A program made the translations under genes and the position numbers. 64,000 bases of DNA from contig JAKLPV010000085.1 of assembly GCA_022013685.1 (NCBI GenBank), positions 62,001 to 126,000 on the forward strand, given 5' to 3'. Under the pieces are notes generated by a model, which made no database searches, was not told the DNA's origin, and saw only the letters and a list, made by a program, of their open reading frames with translations. Positions 18,770 through 27,624 of the stretch are shown one piece after another (the first letter of the stretch is position 1; every line of letters begins with the position of its first letter). This stretch comes from Anaerolineae bacterium. Lineage in GTDB: Bacteria > Chloroflexota > Anaerolineae > Anaerolineales > Villigracilaceae.

Positions 18770-19179
18770 CCGGGTTTTTCCCCGGTCCCCACAGACTGAC
18801 CGATCATCTCTTTGAGCACATCGAGATCGATATCGGCCAGTTTGTTGATGTACAGGCACGAGACGCCAGTTTTGTGTTTGCCCAGGTCTGCGAGCAGGGA
18901 CTGGTATCTGGGGAATCCGTCCATGATGTAGAGCGTCAGGTTTTGCTTGCGCGGCGAAAAACCGACCTTGAACCAATCGCCTTCACGCCCGCTGGCGTAT
19001 TTGTAGTGGACATCGCCAAAACCGACGATGCTCGCGCCCCACATTTTCGGCTCGAGGCCGGTAACCTGGCGCATGATCTCAAACACGGTCAGGCAGTCCT
19101 GGCGTTTTTTCTCGTCTGGAATGCTGTTCAGGAAATCGATCACACTGGCGTTGGTCTTTTGGGTTTTATTCTCGCTCAT
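18766..19179 (-). CDS. DUF1801 domain protein
   Basis: A 137-residue cytoplasmic protein matching the DUF1801/YdhG-like pattern, with FLNSIPDEKKRQDCLTVFEI and EPKMWGASIVGFGDVHYKY, the lysine-tyrosine GFSPRKQNLTLYIM strand and a C-terminal DVLKEMI helix. The function of the family is unknown. GAGGACAG lies 3 bp before the ATG. It is convergent with hypF and overlaps its stop. The 160 bp upstream also serve the divergent gene at 19341. Confidence 0.85.
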   Translation of the reverse strand: MSENKTQKTNASVIDFLNSIPDEKKRQDCLTVFEIMRQVTGLEPKMWGASIVGFGDVHYKYASGREGDWFKVGFSPRKQNLTLYIMDGFPRYQSLLADLGKHKTGVSCLYINKLADIDLDVLKEMIGQSVGTGEKPG

Positions 19180-19340
19180 TCTGTCCTCACGGGTAAAAAA
19201 TGGATAAGATGGAAGCAGTATACAATAAACTTTTCCTGGCCCGGCAGTTGCAACTTTATGCTTTACTCTTTACTCGGACATAAGTTTATTTTACATGTCT
19301 TCCGGTATAATTACTGCCCCCAATTCAAAAGGACAAGCCC

Positions 19341-20498
19341 ATGACCTTCTCAGACAAAATTGACGAGTGGATCAAAGAAGCCGAGACGCGCCCGTCTTCG
19401 GCGCTGATGATTCTGCGGCTGGTGGCCAACCGTATGCGCGAATTGAATGAGCGTAACGAGGAGCTGCTGGCTGAAAATATCGCCCTGCAAGACGGTTCGC
19501 GGGTGCTGGAATACCAGAAGCGCATCACCCACCTCGAATACCAGCTCGAAATGCTCAAACGGCGCGTTGGCAGCGACCTAACCAGCCTCGAAACCCTGCC
19601 GGTCGAAGCTGAAAAAGCCAGCCTGCTGGTTTACAACATCCACGGGCGCATTTTTCGTATCGAACCAGGCGTAGACCCCGGCCCGCTGGGCAGGATCCGC
19701 GACGAGCTGGCCTTCAACGGCGAATGGCCGCGTTTCCTGACGGTTTCTGAGCAGGATGAACTGCTGCTCTTATTCTCCTCCGGGCGCATCGCGACCTGTG
19801 CCGTGCATGAGATCCCTGCCCAAACCAGCGGCGGCGAGTGGAACTGGGCCCAGGCGGCCTTGCCCGAAGAACCGCATGCCGGTGAAATGCTGGCCTGTAT
19901 TATGCCGCTCTCGGCCCTGCCGCTCTCAGCCTACTTCCTGCAAACCAGCCGGCGCGGCAGCGTCAAAAAAACGATGACCTCGCTTTCGGAGACCATCGTT
20001 TCCAAGCATTATCTCGGCAAGGGCACCGTCCAGAAAGCCGACCAGGCCTTCGACGTTTTCCTGTGCCAGAAAAAAGACCAGTGCGCCCTCATTACTTATG
20101 AAGGCCGCCTGCTTGGGCTGGATGTTGACGATCTGCCTTATTCATCCGAAGAACGCATCCGGCTCTCGGCCAGCGATTACACGGTGGCCTCCTTTACCCT
20201 GCCGCCTGCTTCCGGGCTGCTGTGCCTGACCCAGACTGGCAAGGTCATCCACCGCCCGGCGGATATTCTCGATCTGGCAAAATCGCCGCTTGCCAGGGGC
20301 CAGGCGCTCATCCCGCCCGCGCGCATCGAGCAGGGCACGCGCTTCATCGGGGCGGTCCCGGTGCGGGAGGGCGACCAAATCGTCGTTCTGGATGCCGACG
20401 GAAACCTGCAGGCCTATTTGGTGGATACCGTTAGCGGGGCGGGAACGCTCAAAGCTGAAGCCTTGATCCTGTCCATCGGCGTGATCCCCAACCGGTAG
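19341..20498 (+). CDS. Coiled-coil protein with a gyrase-A-CTD-like beta-propeller
   Basis: A 385-residue protein of no named family. Residues about 25-75 are a heptad-rich coiled coil (MRELNERNEELLAENIALQ). The rest shows six repeats that look like blades of the GyrA/ParC C-terminal propeller: YNIHGRIFRI, LFSSGRIATC, LQTSRRGSVKKT, ITYEGRLLGLDVDDLP, LTQTGKVIHRPADI and LDADGNLQAYL. There is no breakage-reunion domain, no catalytic Tyr, and no gyrase-box. A DNA- or ligand-binding scaffold is inferred. A -10 TATAAT occurs at 19306-19311 and AAAAGGA before the ATG. It is 31 bp ahead of the Hsp70-like gene. Confidence 0.7.
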   Translation: MTFSDKIDEWIKEAETRPSSALMILRLVANRMRELNERNEELLAENIALQDGSRVLEYQKRITHLEYQLEMLKRRVGSDLTSLETLPVEAEKASLLVYNIHGRIFRIEPGVDPGPLGRIRDELAFNGEWPRFLTVSEQDELLLLFSSGRIATCAVHEIPAQTSGGEWNWAQAALPEEPHAGEMLACIMPLSALPLSAYFLQTSRRGSVKKTMTSLSETIVSKHYLGKGTVQKADQAFDVFLCQKKDQCALITYEGRLLGLDVDDLPYSSEERIRLSASDYTVASFTLPPASGLLCLTQTGKVIHRPADILDLAKSPLARGQALIPPARIEQGTRFIGAVPVREGDQIVVLDADGNLQAYLVDTVSGAGTLKAEALILSIGVIPNR

Positions 20499-20529
20499 GG
20501 GCAACCTTACTCTTTCAGGAAAAATCCCT

Positions 20530-21903
20530 ATGACTCTCAAAGTCGGTATTGATTTTGGCACATCCAACTCAGGCGTGGCCGTTTACGATGGCCAACGTGT
20601 GACAGTTTTACCGGTCGACCGGCAGAACGTCCAGCCCGAGGTGGTCAAGACCGTGCTTTACGTCACCCGCGACTACCAGGCCTATATCGGCCAGGAAGCG
20701 GTCGAACTGTATTACCGCGACAACATCAACCGTCAGCGGCGTTTTGTCAAACAATGGGCAGGCGAGATCGATTATCGCGGTGCGGATATGCACTATGTGC
20801 GCGATATTTACGTTTATGTCGACGAGTTGAAGCCGGGACGTTTGCTGCAATATCTCAAAACCGCCCTGCGCAAGGAAGGCTACCGCGGCACGCAGATCTT
20901 CGAGCGCTACTACTCGGTCGGCGACCTGGCCAAAACCTATTTATCGCTGCTCAAAGCCCGCGCTGAAGCTGTTTTGGGTGAGAAGATCGAATCCGCCACG
21001 CTCGGCAGGCCGGTCAAATTTGCCAACACGCCTGAAGGCGACCGCAAAGCCGAAGAAACGCTGCGCCAGGCTGCCCACGAGGCCGGTTTCAAACAGGTCG
21101 ATTTCGAACTCGAGCCGATCGCCGCCGCGCTGGACTACGAACAAACCCTGAGCCGGCCGCAGAACATCGTCATCTTCGACTTTGGCGGCGGCACGCTCGA
21201 CATTGCCGTGATGCGCCTGGGCGGCCCTTCCCCCATGCGGGGGCAAGCTGGCTCAGGGCGGCGGGTCTATGCCAGCGGCGGTGTGGATGTGGCCGGGTCG
21301 GATTTCGACCGCGCCATCATCGAAAAACGGATGCTGCCACACTTCGGCCTGGGGCTGATCCGCCACCAGCCCGAAATTTTGGAAATGATCCAGGCCGTGC
21401 CCGATTGGATGGCGCTGCCCGACCTGGCCACCCCGCTTAACCGCAACACGCTCGACAAAGCCATCCGGGCCGGGCTGGCCCCCGCGCGCCTGAAAGCCCT
21501 GCAGGCGCTGATCTACAACGACCTGGCCTTTACTTTTTACAACCGGGTCGAGGCCGCCAAAATTGCCCTGTCCAACGAGGGCGCGGCGGTCATCAGCCTG
21601 GACGATAAAGAGATTGCGCTCTGGGAACTCTACACCCGCTACCAGTTCGAAGCTGATATTCTGGAATACGTTGCCAAAGTTGAGACGGTCCTGCTCGAAA
21701 CACTGGCCGCCGCCGGGCTGGAGCCGGGCAGCGTGGACGCCATCGTCAAAACCGGCGGCTCATCCAATATTCCGCTGTTTTCATCCTTGCTGATAAAAAT
21801 CTTCGGCGCGGAGAAGGTCAAGCAGTCGAACGCTTTTTCGAGCGTGGTGGCCGGGCTGGCGATCAAGGCTGCCGGTCAGGGAGTCAGCCAGGGCAGGTCG
21901 TAA
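20530..21903 (+). CDS. Hsp70-family protein (YegD-like, actin-fold ATPase)
   Basis: A 457-residue actin-fold ATPase: phosphate 1 loop KVGIDFGTSNSGVAV at the N-terminus, connect/phosphate 2 region IVIFDFGGGTLDIAVM (about 215-230), and the adenosine loop IVKTGGSSNIPLFS near the C-terminus. It contains only the nucleotide-binding domain plus an insertion (about 240-340); no DnaK substrate-binding domain or acidic tail is present. This is the pattern of YegD-type Hsp70-like proteins, whose role is unknown. It is probably co-transcribed with the propeller protein upstream. Its last 28 bp overlap the end of the convergent lipoprotein gene. Confidence 0.9.
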   Translation: MTLKVGIDFGTSNSGVAVYDGQRVTVLPVDRQNVQPEVVKTVLYVTRDYQAYIGQEAVELYYRDNINRQRRFVKQWAGEIDYRGADMHYVRDIYVYVDELKPGRLLQYLKTALRKEGYRGTQIFERYYSVGDLAKTYLSLLKARAEAVLGEKIESATLGRPVKFANTPEGDRKAEETLRQAAHEAGFKQVDFELEPIAAALDYEQTLSRPQNIVIFDFGGGTLDIAVMRLGGPSPMRGQAGSGRRVYASGGVDVAGSDFDRAIIEKRMLPHFGLGLIRHQPEILEMIQAVPDWMALPDLATPLNRNTLDKAIRAGLAPARLKALQALIYNDLAFTFYNRVEAAKIALSNEGAAVISLDDKEIALWELYTRYQFEADILEYVAKVETVLLETLAAAGLEPGSVDAIVKTGGSSNIPLFSSLLIKIFGAEKVKQSNAFSSVVAGLAIKAAGQGVSQGRS

Positions 21904-22691
21904 ATTTTCTGGTAGGCGGCTGCCAGGCTGCTAATGAAAAGGAAGCTGGCTTCGGGCGGCAGGTTTTCTTTGCTGATGAAGCAAGGCTGTTCGCAGGCAT
22001 AGCCTGCCCATCTGTTGACGGCTTCCTCGGTTGCTTGTTTCGAAGAATGGGTTGGGATGATCATGCAGGGATTCAATTGTTCCATCAGGTTGAAGCCCTT
22101 TAAGTTCTCCATGTTCATGTAGCTGAACGAGTTGACGAGTTGTGTCATGGCTACGTCCACCTGGCCCAGGGCTTCGAGTTGTTCGGGGGTGAATTCTTCC
22201 TGGCCAATATCGCCAAAGTGGGCCAGGCGCAGGTCGGCAACGTCAATGATAAAAATATAGTTGGTTCCATCCTTGGGCGTGAATTCCTGGCCGGTATTGT
22301 GGGCGGATGCAATTCCGCGGATGCTGACGCCGGGCAGCTCGATCAGGCCTTCCTCGACGATCAATTTTTGTCCGGGGAAGGAATCGATAAAAGTCTTGTT
22401 GTAATGGTCGTTATGGACATGCGTGACCAGCAAAATATCCTGTTCGGTGGGTGGGCTGGTCAATTTGGAAGGATTGGCGACATCGATCAGTACCCGCCAG
22501 CCATCCGGGGTGGTGATCTCGAACTGGGCCGTATCTACAAAGAAGATGCTGACTCTGGGCGGCGGCACGGGGGTCGCAGTCGGTTTGGGGGTTGGTGTGT
22601 CTGGGACGGGGGTCGGCGTTGCCGCCGGGGCAGGGGCCGCGCAGGCAGAAAGAAGCAGGCAGGCGAGCGCAAATAGGGCGATGTGTTTCAT
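21876..22691 (-). CDS. Lipoprotein with metallo-beta-lactamase fold
   Basis: A 271-residue exported protein. The signal peptide ends in the lipobox LLLSACAAP (Cys about 17), followed by a Pro/Thr-rich tether of about 30 residues, then an MBL-fold domain with the metal motif THVHNDHYNK, ASAHNTG, HFGDIG and THSS. It resembles UlaG/YycJ-like hydrolases of the surface of Chloroflexota; no substrate can be named. ATG 22691 follows GGAGGAG at 6 bp; an upstream in-frame GTG/ATG at 22715 lies before that RBS and is rejected. The 3' end overlaps the Hsp70-like gene by 28 bp. Confidence 0.87.
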   Translation of the reverse strand: MKHIALFALACLLLSACAAPAPAATPTPVPDTPTPKPTATPVPPPRVSIFFVDTAQFEITTPDGWRVLIDVANPSKLTSPPTEQDILLVTHVHNDHYNKTFIDSFPGQKLIVEEGLIELPGVSIRGIASAHNTGQEFTPKDGTNYIFIIDVADLRLAHFGDIGQEEFTPEQLEALGQVDVAMTQLVNSFSYMNMENLKGFNLMEQLNPCMIIPTHSSKQATEEAVNRWAGYACEQPCFISKENLPPEASFLFISSLAAAYQKIYDLPWLTP

Positions 22692-22718
22692 GATGTCTCC
22701 TCCGGTTAATGTCACTTC

Positions 22719-23501
22719 TTACACCTCCACCTGAATCCCGCTGCCGCTTTCGTAGCGGCGCAGGCCGCGCTGGAAGACGAAGATTGCCAGGCCCATGAAG
22801 GCCAGCGAGCCAAGTAACATCTGGGCCAGCACCTCCCAGGTGAAGGAGCGCGCAAAACTGGCCGGCAGCGCACCCATCAGCGCAGCGGGGATGAGGGTGA
22901 ACAGAATCAGTTTGGCGGTGTTGTCAAACAGGGTGATCGGGTAAATGGCAAAGGTGACCATGGCGTTGACGGCCATCATCGTCAGGTTGTTGGCGTTGCC
23001 GATCCAGAAGGCCAGGCTCTGCACCAGGATCAGGAAAGCGGCAAAGACGGTGGCCGAGAGCAGAATCGCCAACGTAAAGCGCAGCAGGCTTTCGGGGGTC
23101 ATCAGGCCGGATGCGGCAAAACTCAGGAATCCGTACAGAAAGTCGCCCATGCCGCTGGAAATCGTGCGGCTGGCCAGGGCGTGCAACAAGACCGGTTTGG
23201 GCAGCGACAGGTAATAATCGAGCCGGCCGCGGGTGATGATGTCGCCCAGGCTGAAGGCGTTGCCGAATAAAATGGAAACCAAGCCAAAGGCGCTGGCAGT
23301 GATCCCGAAGGTCACGTACATATCGGTCACACCCCAGCCGCGCACGTTGTCGAAGCGGTCGAAGAAGATCACCCAGACCAGGAAGTAAATGCTGTTGTTG
23401 AGCATCATCCCGACCATCTGAGTCAGGAATGATGCGCGGTATTCCAACGCAGATTGCAGGTTGGCTTTCCATACAGCGAGTAAGAATTTGAGATTGTTCA
23501 T
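22719..23501 (-). CDS. ABC-2 type permease subunit 2
   Basis: A 260-residue protein with six membrane helices, starting MNNLKFLLAVWKANLQSALE. It matches the smaller permease of the uncharacterised three-gene export systems (COG3694 type). The ITRGRLDYYLSLPKPVL and FAIYPITLF segments are typical. The start is ATG 23501; a TTG four codons earlier falls in the palindromic element and is not preferred. It is the last gene of the ATPase-permease-permease operon and heterodimerises with the product of the upstream permease gene. The substrate is unknown. Confidence 0.88.
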   Translation of the reverse strand: MNNLKFLLAVWKANLQSALEYRASFLTQMVGMMLNNSIYFLVWVIFFDRFDNVRGWGVTDMYVTFGITASAFGLVSILFGNAFSLGDIITRGRLDYYLSLPKPVLLHALASRTISSGMGDFLYGFLSFAASGLMTPESLLRFTLAILLSATVFAAFLILVQSLAFWIGNANNLTMMAVNAMVTFAIYPITLFDNTAKLILFTLIPAALMGALPASFARSFTWEVLAQMLLGSLAFMGLAIFVFQRGLRRYESGSGIQVEV

Positions 23502-23504
23502 AAT

Positions 23505-23576
23505 GGAGTCCAAAGTCTCCAGACTTTGGGGTTATGGTGAATGAGTCTTGTCCAACGTCGGGAGATGTTGGACTCC
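23505..23576. repeat. REP/REPIN-like palindromic element
   Basis: This 72-bp intergenic sequence begins GGAGTCC (23505-23511) and ends GGACTCC (23570-23576), which are inverted copies. Inside are two hairpins: CCAAAGTCT-CC-AGACTTTGG (23510-23529), and GTCCAAC / GTTGGAC (23550-23556, 23567-23573) with a 10-nt loop. It fills almost the whole gap between the two permease genes. The design, two hairpins with matching ends, is that of REPIN or small palindromic repeats moved by RAYT transposases. No second copy is seen in this window. Confidence 0.6.
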
Positions 23577-23582
23577 GGCAAG

Positions 23583-24368
23583 CTATCCGCCATTGACGGT
23601 CAGGTGAACCAGGCTGCGGCGGTAGAAGAAGACCAGCAGCAGCGACAGGCCCAAAATCCAGGCCAGTTGCATGCCAAAGGTGGCGGCGAAGGCGGGCAGC
23701 GAGGGTTCTACGAACAGGCGCGCCGGGCCGTAGATCATGGAGGCGAAGGGCATGGCGTGAGCGATGGTTTGCAGCCAGGCGGGGTAGAAGTCGAGCGGGA
23801 TGAGCAGCCCGCCCAGGATGAAAGCAAATTTCTGGTAGATCCACTGGAAGGCCGAGATGTCTTCGACGATGAAGGCTGAAAGGCCGATCATGGCGGCGAT
23901 GCAGAAGTTGAGCGTCCAGGAGCCAAAAACGGTGATGGCGACCAGTGGCCAGCCGAGGGCATCGGGCGGCGGGCCGACCAGCAGCCAGACCATCGCGCCG
24001 CCAAGCAGGGCGTTGATCAGGCCGCGAAAAATTGTCTCGCCCATCGACGAACTGTAGTGGTAAAGCAGGAAGTCGTAAGGCTTGCTCAGAATATAGGCAA
24101 TCGAGCCGTCCTTGACGGCATCTGAGATGGTGTTGCCCAGGCGCGGACGGCTGAGTTCGATGGTTTCGGCCAGCATCAGATACCAGACCGTCATGGCGAC
24201 TGTCAGGCCGTTGATTTCATCGGCTCCAGCGGCGGCGAAAGTGACCCGCCAGAGCTGGTAGAAGATCCACATAAAGGGCAGGATCATCAGCGAGCGGCCG
24301 ATCAACTCGCCGGGATAGGCCAGGCTGTTGATGAGTTGTATCTTGAAAATTGACCAGTATTTTTTCAT
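23583..24368 (-). CDS. ABC-2 type permease subunit 1
   Basis: A 261-residue protein with six membrane helices, starting MKKYWSIFKIQLINSLAYPG. It matches the COG4587-type permease of the same three-gene exporters; KDGSIAYILSKPYDFLLYHY is a characteristic cytoplasmic stretch. It starts 1 bp after the ATPase gene ends (24370), so translation is coupled. The substrate is unknown; drug or lipid-like molecules are frequent guesses for this family. Confidence 0.88.
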   Translation of the reverse strand: MKKYWSIFKIQLINSLAYPGELIGRSLMILPFMWIFYQLWRVTFAAAGADEINGLTVAMTVWYLMLAETIELSRPRLGNTISDAVKDGSIAYILSKPYDFLLYHYSSSMGETIFRGLINALLGGAMVWLLVGPPPDALGWPLVAITVFGSWTLNFCIAAMIGLSAFIVEDISAFQWIYQKFAFILGGLLIPLDFYPAWLQTIAHAMPFASMIYGPARLFVEPSLPAFAATFGMQLAWILGLSLLLVFFYRRSLVHLTVNGG

Positions 24369-24369
24369 A

Positions 24370-25353
24370 TCACTTGGCCTGTTCGTAGATCATGGCGATC
24401 ACCTCCTCCAACGGCGGGTCGGAGATGGTGATGTCCACCACCGTCCCGGCAGCGGAAAGCCGCGCCAACATGGCGTCGGCGGGGGTCTGGCGGGTGTCGA
24501 AGGCCAGCTTGACGCCGTAGCGCCCGACCTTGAGCGTTTGCATGCCCTCGACGCTGAAATCCGCGGCCACTTCGGCGGCGTAGCGCACCTCGACCGTTTT
24601 GCGGGTCAGGAATTTGCGCTTCAAGTTCGAGACCTTGTCGCGGTAGACGATCTGGCCGTGGTTGATGATGATGACGCGGTGGCAGAGCGCTTCTAGGTCG
24701 CTGGCGTCGTGCGAGGTCAACAGCACCCCAACATTCTCCTCCGCGCTCATGGTGCGGATCGCGTCGCGGATATGCTGTTTGGCGACCACGTCCAGGCCGA
24801 TGGATGGCTCGTCTAGCAAGAGTAGTTTGGGCTTGTGCAACAGCGAGGCGGCCACTTCGCAGCGCATGCGCTGCCCGAGTGAGAGTTTGCGCACCGGCGT
24901 TTCGAGCAGGTCTTTCAGATCGAAGGCTTCGCTCAGGAAGCCAATCCGTTTTTGGATGAAGGCGTCTTCCAACTCGTAGATTTTACCGAACAGGGTGAAG
25001 GTGTCGATGGCGGGCAGGTGATACCACAACTGCGGGCGCTGCCCAAAGACCGTCCCGATCTGGAAGGCCAGTTTCTGGCGGTCTCTCCATGGCGTGTAAC
25101 CAAGGACCTGCGCTTCGCCGCCGCTGGGATGCAGGATGCCGGTCAGGATCTTGATGGTGGTCGATTTTCCCGCGCCGTTGGGACCGATAAAGCCGAGCAG
25201 TTCGCCGTTTTCCATCTCGAACGACAGGTCGCGCACCGCTTCGACGGTGTTGTAGTGTGGCTTGAAGAGTGATCGAAAAGACCCGCCCAACCCGGCGGCT
25301 TTGCGCTTGGACTGGAAGGTTTTGTGCAAGTTGGTGACGTTGATGGCTGACAT
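24370..25353 (-). CDS. ABC transporter ATP-binding protein
   Basis: A 327-residue ATPase with Walker A GPNGAGKST (about 57-65), Q-loop QIGTVFGQRPQLWYHL, signature LSLGQRMR, Walker B LLLLDEPSIGLD, and H-loop TSHD. The extended Q-loop with the GQRPQLW variation and a C-terminal domain of about 85 residues mark the COG4586 subgroup, which always pairs with COG4587 and COG3694 permeases; both follow here. The GLGGSFRSLFKPHYNTVEAV insertion near the N-terminus is also typical of that subgroup. It is the promoter-proximal gene of the exporter operon. Confidence 0.93.
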   Translation of the reverse strand: MSAINVTNLHKTFQSKRKAAGLGGSFRSLFKPHYNTVEAVRDLSFEMENGELLGFIGPNGAGKSTTIKILTGILHPSGGEAQVLGYTPWRDRQKLAFQIGTVFGQRPQLWYHLPAIDTFTLFGKIYELEDAFIQKRIGFLSEAFDLKDLLETPVRKLSLGQRMRCEVAASLLHKPKLLLLDEPSIGLDVVAKQHIRDAIRTMSAEENVGVLLTSHDASDLEALCHRVIIINHGQIVYRDKVSNLKRKFLTRKTVEVRYAAEVAADFSVEGMQTLKVGRYGVKLAFDTRQTPADAMLARLSAAGTVVDITISDPPLEEVIAMIYEQAK

Positions 25354-25813
25354 TTGAGGGCCTCATACAAAAGTTGTCAGGGTGGGTTTTGCAGTCTGCA
25401 TCCAGTCCGGGCGACCGGCAGCGCGCGATAATAACCACTCCATGTTCTTTACGTGGTGGTTACCGTCAAAATATTATAGCCTGTCTGGCAAGCATTCTGG
25501 ATAATTTGCTGCCGCCTGCTTTGATCCACAAAGCAATTTTTTCACGCAACATTTGTCCTGGCGGGGTTTAATCTAAATTTTCGATTTGTTGGTAAAATTC
25601 AGCCTATGATGCAAGATTGAGTTTTATTTTCGCCAGGCTCTGCCATGCGCGATGGACGGGGGTTCCGTGCGTTTTATTCTTTTGGTTTAATTCCAAGCGT
25701 TTACCATTTTCCGGGCAGAAACTGTAAGCAGATTGATTTTTCCTGTTGATCAACTGTTCAATGGAAAGGGTCAATTTTTATTTTTTTGCCCGATAAATTG
25801 ACAAGGATAGCCA
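25354..25813. other. Intergenic region between the ABC operon and prfC
   Basis: This 460-bp stretch between divergent transcription units contains no credible gene. It holds the minus-strand -10 motif described separately (25469-25486). A loose inverted repeat with arms TAACCAC and GTGGTTA lies at about 25434-25463. AT-rich sequence before prfC includes TAAAAT near 25593. I see no riboswitch that I can name. Confidence 0.5.
25469..25486 (-). promoter_or_regulatory. Promoter motif shared with 29024-29041
   Basis: On the minus strand the 18-mer reads AGACAGGCTATAATATTT and contains a consensus -10 TATAAT (25473-25478), about 115 bp upstream of the ABC ATPase start. The same 18 bases occur upstream of the 63-codon membrane-protein gene, in both cases followed by CGGTA a few bases later. 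There is no good -35 at 17 bp. Confidence 0.55.
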
Positions 25814-27415
25814 ATGCAACCCGAAATTGATCTGTTAGCCAACAATACTTACACCAATCGGCGCACCTTTGCCATTATCTCGCACCCGGATGCAGGCAAA
25901 ACCACCCTGACCGAAAAGCTGCTGTTGTATGGCAACGCCATCGAACTGGCCGGCAATGTGCGCGCCCGCCGCAACCAGCGCACCACCACCTCCGACTGGA
26001 TGGAGATGGAGCGTGAACGCGGCATTTCGATCACATCCACTATTTTGCAGTTTCCGTATCAGGGACACATCATCAACCTGCTCGACACCCCTGGCCACCA
26101 GGATTTCTCGGAGGATACCTACCGCACCCTTTCGGCAGTTGACAGCGCGGTGATGGTCATCGACGCCGCCAAGGGCATTGAGCCGCAGACCCTGAAATTA
26201 TTCGAGGTCTGCCGCAGGCGCGGCATCCCGGTCTTTACCTTCATCAACAAGATGGATCGCCCGGTCCGCGACCCGCTCGACCTGCTGGATGAGATCAAAA
26301 AAGTCCTGGGCATGGAACCTGTCCCGATGAACTGGCCGATCGGCGACGGTGTGGACTTCAAGGGTGTCTATGATCGCGCCTCGCAGGGCGTTTATGCCTT
26401 TGAGCGCACTGTCCGCAACGAGCGTATGTCGGCTGAAACCTTCATCCCATTGGATGAACTCGAATCAAGCGGCCTGCTCTCCCGCGTGCGCGTGGAAGCC
26501 CTGAAAGAAAGCATTCATTTGCTCAATGAAGTTGGAATGGTTTTCGATCACAAGAGCGTCTTGCAGGAAAAACAAACCCCGGTTTATTTTGGCAGCGCCC
26601 TGACCAATTTTGGCGTGCGCCTGTTCTTGGAAGAATTTGTGAAATTCGCGCCGCAGCCCCAGCCCTATTTGAGCGATGCCGGGATCATCTCGCCGGAAAT
26701 GCCCGAATTCTCCGGTTTCATCTTCAAGATCCAGGCGAATATGAACCCCAGGCACCGCGACAGCGTGGCCTTCCTGCGCATCTGTTCCGGGCACTTCGAG
26801 CGCGGCATGGACTTGATCCATGCCCAGAGCGGCAAAACCCTGCGCCTGCTGCGGCCCTATAAATTGTTTGGCAGTGAGCGCGAGATCATTGACGATGCTT
26901 ATGCCGGGGATGTGCTCGGCCTGCCCAACACCGGCGATTTTGCGATTGGCGATACGCTTTGCACGGGCGCGCCGCTACGTTTTGCCCCTATCCCGCGCTT
27001 CCAGCCCGAACATTTTGCCCTGTTGCGCAACACAGACCTGAGCAAACAAAAGCAATTTGCCAAAGGATTGCAACAACTGGAAAGCGAAGGCGCGGTGCAG
27101 GTTCTTTATAACGTCAACGCTTTCAAACGTGAACCGATTTTGGCGGTGGTCGGTCAGTTGCAATTCGATGTTGTCCAATCGCGGTTGAAGGTGGAATACA
27201 ATGTCCCGACTGCGCTGGAGCGAATGCCGCACAGCGACCTGCGGTGGATCAAAGGTCCCGAATCCGCCATCGAAAAACTACCCGAGCGTAACGATGCCAT
27301 CATTGCCCGCGATTCGCGTAACGGCTATGCGGCGCTTTTTAGCACCTCGTTTTTTGTCAGGTTTTATGCTGAAAAATATCCCGAGCTGCGTTTTGTAACA
27401 TTCGGGCAGGAATAA
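25814..27415 (+). CDS. prfC: Peptide chain release factor 3
   Basis: A 533-residue translational GTPase that removes RF1/RF2 from the ribosome after peptide release. Seen: P-loop SHPDAGKTTLTEKL (about 23-36), switch I with GISITSTILQFPYQG, switch II LLDTPGHQDFSEDTY, FINKMDRP for guanine, and the RF3-specific C-terminal domain with FQAELNMN-like KIQANMNPRHRDSVAFLRI. Length agrees with E. coli RF3 (529). AAGGATAG lies 5 bp before the ATG. It is a single gene with a long upstream region. Confidence 0.96.
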   Translation: MQPEIDLLANNTYTNRRTFAIISHPDAGKTTLTEKLLLYGNAIELAGNVRARRNQRTTTSDWMEMERERGISITSTILQFPYQGHIINLLDTPGHQDFSEDTYRTLSAVDSAVMVIDAAKGIEPQTLKLFEVCRRRGIPVFTFINKMDRPVRDPLDLLDEIKKVLGMEPVPMNWPIGDGVDFKGVYDRASQGVYAFERTVRNERMSAETFIPLDELESSGLLSRVRVEALKESIHLLNEVGMVFDHKSVLQEKQTPVYFGSALTNFGVRLFLEEFVKFAPQPQPYLSDAGIISPEMPEFSGFIFKIQANMNPRHRDSVAFLRICSGHFERGMDLIHAQSGKTLRLLRPYKLFGSEREIIDDAYAGDVLGLPNTGDFAIGDTLCTGAPLRFAPIPRFQPEHFALLRNTDLSKQKQFAKGLQQLESEGAVQVLYNVNAFKREPILAVVGQLQFDVVQSRLKVEYNVPTALERMPHSDLRWIKGPESAIEKLPERNDAIIARDSRNGYAALFSTSFFVRFYAEKYPELRFVTFGQE

Positions 27416-27423
27416 GCCATTGC

Positions 27424-27624
27424 TCAGCCCTGGTCTATTATTTGTTTGACGCGTCCCACCTGCCCGCTGACCAGGCGGACTTTGATGCCGTGCGGATGGG
27501 TGGATGAGTTGGTCAGGATGTCTTTGACAATGCCCTCGGTCAGCTTACCCGAAACCTGGTCCTGTTTCAAGACGATTTGCACCCGTAAGCCGGGTTTGAT
27601 GTCGCTGCGTTTGACACCGTTCAT
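27424..27624 (-). CDS. YwbE family protein
   Basis: A 66-residue protein. MNGVKRSDIKPGLRVQIVLK, TEGIVKDILTNSSTHPHGIK and VGRVKQII match YwbE of Bacillus, a small conserved beta-rich protein of unknown function. The length is usual for the family. It is convergent with prfC, 8 bp away, with no terminator visible between them. No clear Shine-Dalgarno is seen (AAAAAATGAACG context). Confidence 0.9.
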   Translation of the reverse strand: MNGVKRSDIKPGLRVQIVLKQDQVSGKLTEGIVKDILTNSSTHPHGIKVRLVSGQVGRVKQIIDQG

